Origin: Hydnum rufescens UP504
Taxonomy: Eukaryota > Basidiomycota > Agaricomycetes > Cantharellales > Hydnaceae
Direction of reading: 5' to 3'
NCBI GenBank assembly: GCA_014904985.1
Contig: MU129016.1
Location: 62,001-126,000 of the forward strand
DNA: 64,000 nt
The notes beneath the pieces were generated by a model, which saw nothing but the letters and a program-made list of their open reading frames with translations, did not search any database and was not told where the DNA came from. The translations under genes were made by a program, and so were the position numbers. Shown here piece by piece: positions 61,295 through 64,000 of the stretch (position 1 is its first letter; each line of letters starts with the position of its first letter).

Positions 61295-64000
61295 ATGGAC
61301 GTCTATTCTACTTCCTTCAACGTATATCCATTCTCAGACAACACACAACAATCAACAAATCAACACCTGCTCTCTAGTAGCACACCGACACCCGTTCATA
61401 GGCATCACTCTACCCACAGCGGTGTCGAGGCGGCATGGGACTCCCTCCACAGACTCTCTCTCCAGACGATGGCTGCTTATCCAGGCGTGCAAATATCCTT
61501 TTCCCGTGCTGAGGATTCCACTCCCACTCCTGGTGCTCCGACTGCTGCCGGGCCTGGTTCCTTCAACTTTCACATCTCCGGTCCCTATCACGCTGTCATG
61601 GCCGCGAGAGGATGTGTCCTAAGAGACGCACCCGTTCAGAATCGCAGTGTCATCAAAGTAGCACGACATGAAATACTGGAATCCTCCAGCGGCACAGGAG
61701 GCACTGCTGGTGCACTCAGACCGCTCGTCATACAGAGGCTCGATGAAATAGCTGCCCAGACGCACGCGAATATATCTGTCCTCAAGTCTTCCTCGCCTCC
61801 CACTCCTCACCCCCACTACCATAACCGGTCTCGCAATAACAACGCGTATGGTAGTCGTGACGCTTCGAGCCCCACTAGTGCTAACGATGGCGTATGGAGT
61901 GCCGGCCTCGAAACTGAGAAAATGTGCGAGTTGGTCATTACGGGTGTTGGTGAAACAGTCGATGTCGCTCGCATTCGTTTACTGGTCATGCTTGACGCGA
62001 TGGTATTTTTTTTTCTTTCTCGCTTTTGAACTTTGCGAGGTTAACGGACGCCCTTCTGCAGAGTGGTCTGCACGCAGAACCAATAGACATCGATTACAAA
62101 TTGCACGCCATTTTGGCGGGTCGCAAACGTCGTGCAATTCACACCATCCAAGAAGAATCAGCCACTAATATTTATTTCCCTCCATTGCCCGTCATGGGTC
62201 ATCCTCGGCCGTCGAGGAGTGGCTCTTCCGGAACCATGACGGGATCGGTGCCTGGGATCAGTATTGCTGTGGGACCAACGACGATTGGATCTTCTCCTGC
62301 ACATGTCACCAGTCTGTCTCCACCATACCCGAATGGTACATCCCATCACCTTCAACCTCTCCATCATCAATACCCAGGCAGTATATCTCCGAACACCATC
62401 AACCATTACCCAAATGGAGTAACTCAGTACAATAATTCACACTTTCCCCACAACAGCCACCACCAACAACCACATCACAGTGGAACTGCCCATGGGTACA
62501 GCAACATACCGACCGGAGGGTCCCCTGGCGTCCCCAGCCCTAGTGGAAGCACCGCACCTAGATCTAGGAATGGTTCCATTTCGCCCGACATAGTCACATC
62601 CACCGGTGGCGATTACCCCGGCACTATCGGACATGGCGCCTCCATTCATGGACACGGACATAGTCAGACCGCGGCCCCCAATCCCCACGGACCTAATGGG
62701 AATGGTGTCCCCGAAATTGTCGGCAGCGGACTCGAGGGATCACCAGATTACAATCCGAATATCATTTGGATTACCGGTGAATTCTTCAACGTTGGAAGAG
62801 CGCGGGACGCGCTGTATCAGTTGGCGGCTCATAAAGTTCGGGTGCGTTTCCTGTCTATTCTCGTGTTATCTGTAGTTTGAACGAGTCAACTTTGTTATCA
62901 CGTAGAGCAAGACCATAATATCTCGTGACACAGCAATCCAACCTCGCAAGCTGGACTGGATGTTGACGCACCGAATGGATGATCTCAAAACGATCATGAA
63001 AGATCAGGGAACGTACATTTCGCTCCCAGCACTGGGATCTGCAACATCTTTGTGCACAGTATACGGTGACAGTCGAATGTCGATCGAGCGAACGGTCAAA
63101 GCGATCATGGGACTCGCCTCCCAGTTCTACGTCGCAAATTTTTGGTTATTACCCCTCCATTTCAACGTCCTTATGGCCACCAGCAATAGTATTAACAGCG
63201 CTAGCATACCCTTGGTTTTGAGGAGGTTGAGTGTTGGAAGTGGGGCTGAGGTGGTATTCAAGAGCAATTGTTTTGAGATCCACGGTCTCGAAGCTGAAGT
63301 TAGACACGCCGTGGGCATGATTTTGGATCTCGATATCGTTAAGGTGAGTTATTTTGTAGCAAACTTTCGTTTCTTACCTGATTTGCTGGTGTAGAATTTC
63401 CATCACGAGATTCGATTTCAACTCGAATTGGCCAATGAATATCGCGAATTCATCAGTGGGAAGAAGAACGGGAAGATCAACAAGATTATGACCTCTGCCA
63501 ATGTCAAAATCAAATTTGAGTCCTTCAACGAACATAATTTCCTCATCGATATTGCCGGGACGGACGCTGGGGCGATCCATGGTCTTACCCTCCTCCAAGA
63601 AGAACTTCCAGCCGAGATCAGCTTCCACGTACCGGAAGTGTATCACAAACGAATCATAGGCGTTGGGGGGAGGAGTATTCAGAGAATCATGAAGAAGTAT
63701 GGCGTATATGTCAAGTTTAATAGCGCGGAAGAGCTGGCCGCGGCATGCTTGGACGATGAGGACAATGTCTTGGCGAGGACTCCGGCGAAGAATGCCCTGA
63801 ATTTGGATAATCTTAAGAGCAGCGTCATGGAGCTGGTCAACCCGAAGGACAAGGACTACATCGTCGAGACCGTGCGTCATTCATTCATTCGTTTCTTCAT
63901 TTTGGAGGCTTGAATCATCTAATAATGTTCGCAATACACTTAGATCTCCATCCCCCGGAGATATCATCGCACTCTTTTTGGAGAGAAGAGCATTTTCTTG
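61295..64000 (+). CDS. KH-domain RNA-binding protein (3' end outside window)
   Basis: Start MDVYSTSFNVYPFSDNTQQ. Inferred exons 61295-62002, 62062-62835, 62906-63343, 63395-63871 and 63944 to beyond the window. A first KH-like region is FNFHISGPYHAVMAARGCVL; next IDYKLHAILAGRKRRAIHTI near 62090-62150. A long His/Pro/Ser/Gly-rich linker (62200-62700) is probably disordered. Then DDLKTIMKDQGTYISLPALG, EYREFISGKKNGKINKIM (GKKNG loop) and, at 63630-63720, VYHKRIIGVGGRSIQRIMKK followed by YGVYVKF, a classic KH domain with a G-V-G-G loop. Multi-KH layout recalls the yeast YLL032C/vigilin-like group; the exact orthologue is not assigned. Role in mRNA binding is inferred from the domain. Confidence 0.85.

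Overview
This window looks like nuclear DNA from a filamentous basidiomycete, most likely an Agaricomycete. The genes are cut by many short introns of about 50-65 bases with GT...AG borders. Tryptophan synthesis uses the fused three-domain TRP1 (glutamine amidotransferase, IGPS, PRAI) typical of fungi. There is a PriA-like cysteine-rich secreted protein, a fungal CSL (RBP-J type) transcription factor and a SPA2 polarity protein. Everything was read by eye: gene names rest on recognised motifs, and exon borders are inferred from frame, splice sites and family consensus. No database search was run.

Layout: 1-2184 (+) is the 3' part of PEX1; 2532-6363 (-) SPA2; 8122-8959 (+) a MAPEG-family membrane protein; 11060-13366 (+) TRP1, intronless; 14998-16179 (-) SEC17/alpha-SNAP. 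At 16240-17058 a large foldback inverted repeat sits just 5' of SEC17, with a small hAT-like MITE nested in one arm. Then come pyruvate kinase (17497-20163, +), a GT32-like type II glycosyltransferase (20920-23469, +), an unrecognised ORF (23718-24386, -) head to head with a TFIP11/Ntr1 G-patch splicing factor (24498-27995, +), and an unrecognised Cys/His protein (28793-29771, +). A long gene-free stretch follows, then a CSL transcription factor (32702-34778, -) divergent from phosphoacetylglucosamine mutase (35209-37110, +), a PriA-like secreted protein (38004-38870, -), and a 4-kb gene-free stretch. NAA40 (42869-43895, -) and RIO2 kinase (43942-45805, +) are head to head. They are followed by a secreted double-psi beta-barrel protein (46210-47309, +), two tandem homeodomain genes (49901-51208 and 51548-52913, +), SWR1 (53338-59044, +), a decayed flavin-monooxygenase-like fragment (about 60113-60475, -) and the 5' part of a KH-domain RNA-binding protein (61295 to the window end, +).

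Most genes are housekeeping and unrelated to each other; this is ordinary fungal gene order, not a cluster. The most unusual items are: (1) the tandem paralogous homeodomain genes, each of which appears to encode a second, divergent homeodomain after the canonical one plus a shared C-terminal motif; (2) two exact CSL-type sites (YGTGGGAAA) flanking a perfect 12-bp-period array in the promoter shared by the CSL gene itself and the chitin-precursor enzyme gene; (3) the nested foldback/hAT insertion; (4) a pattern of single-base frame breaks, mostly apparent deletions, in many conserved genes, which more likely reflects uncorrected sequence errors than real gene death.
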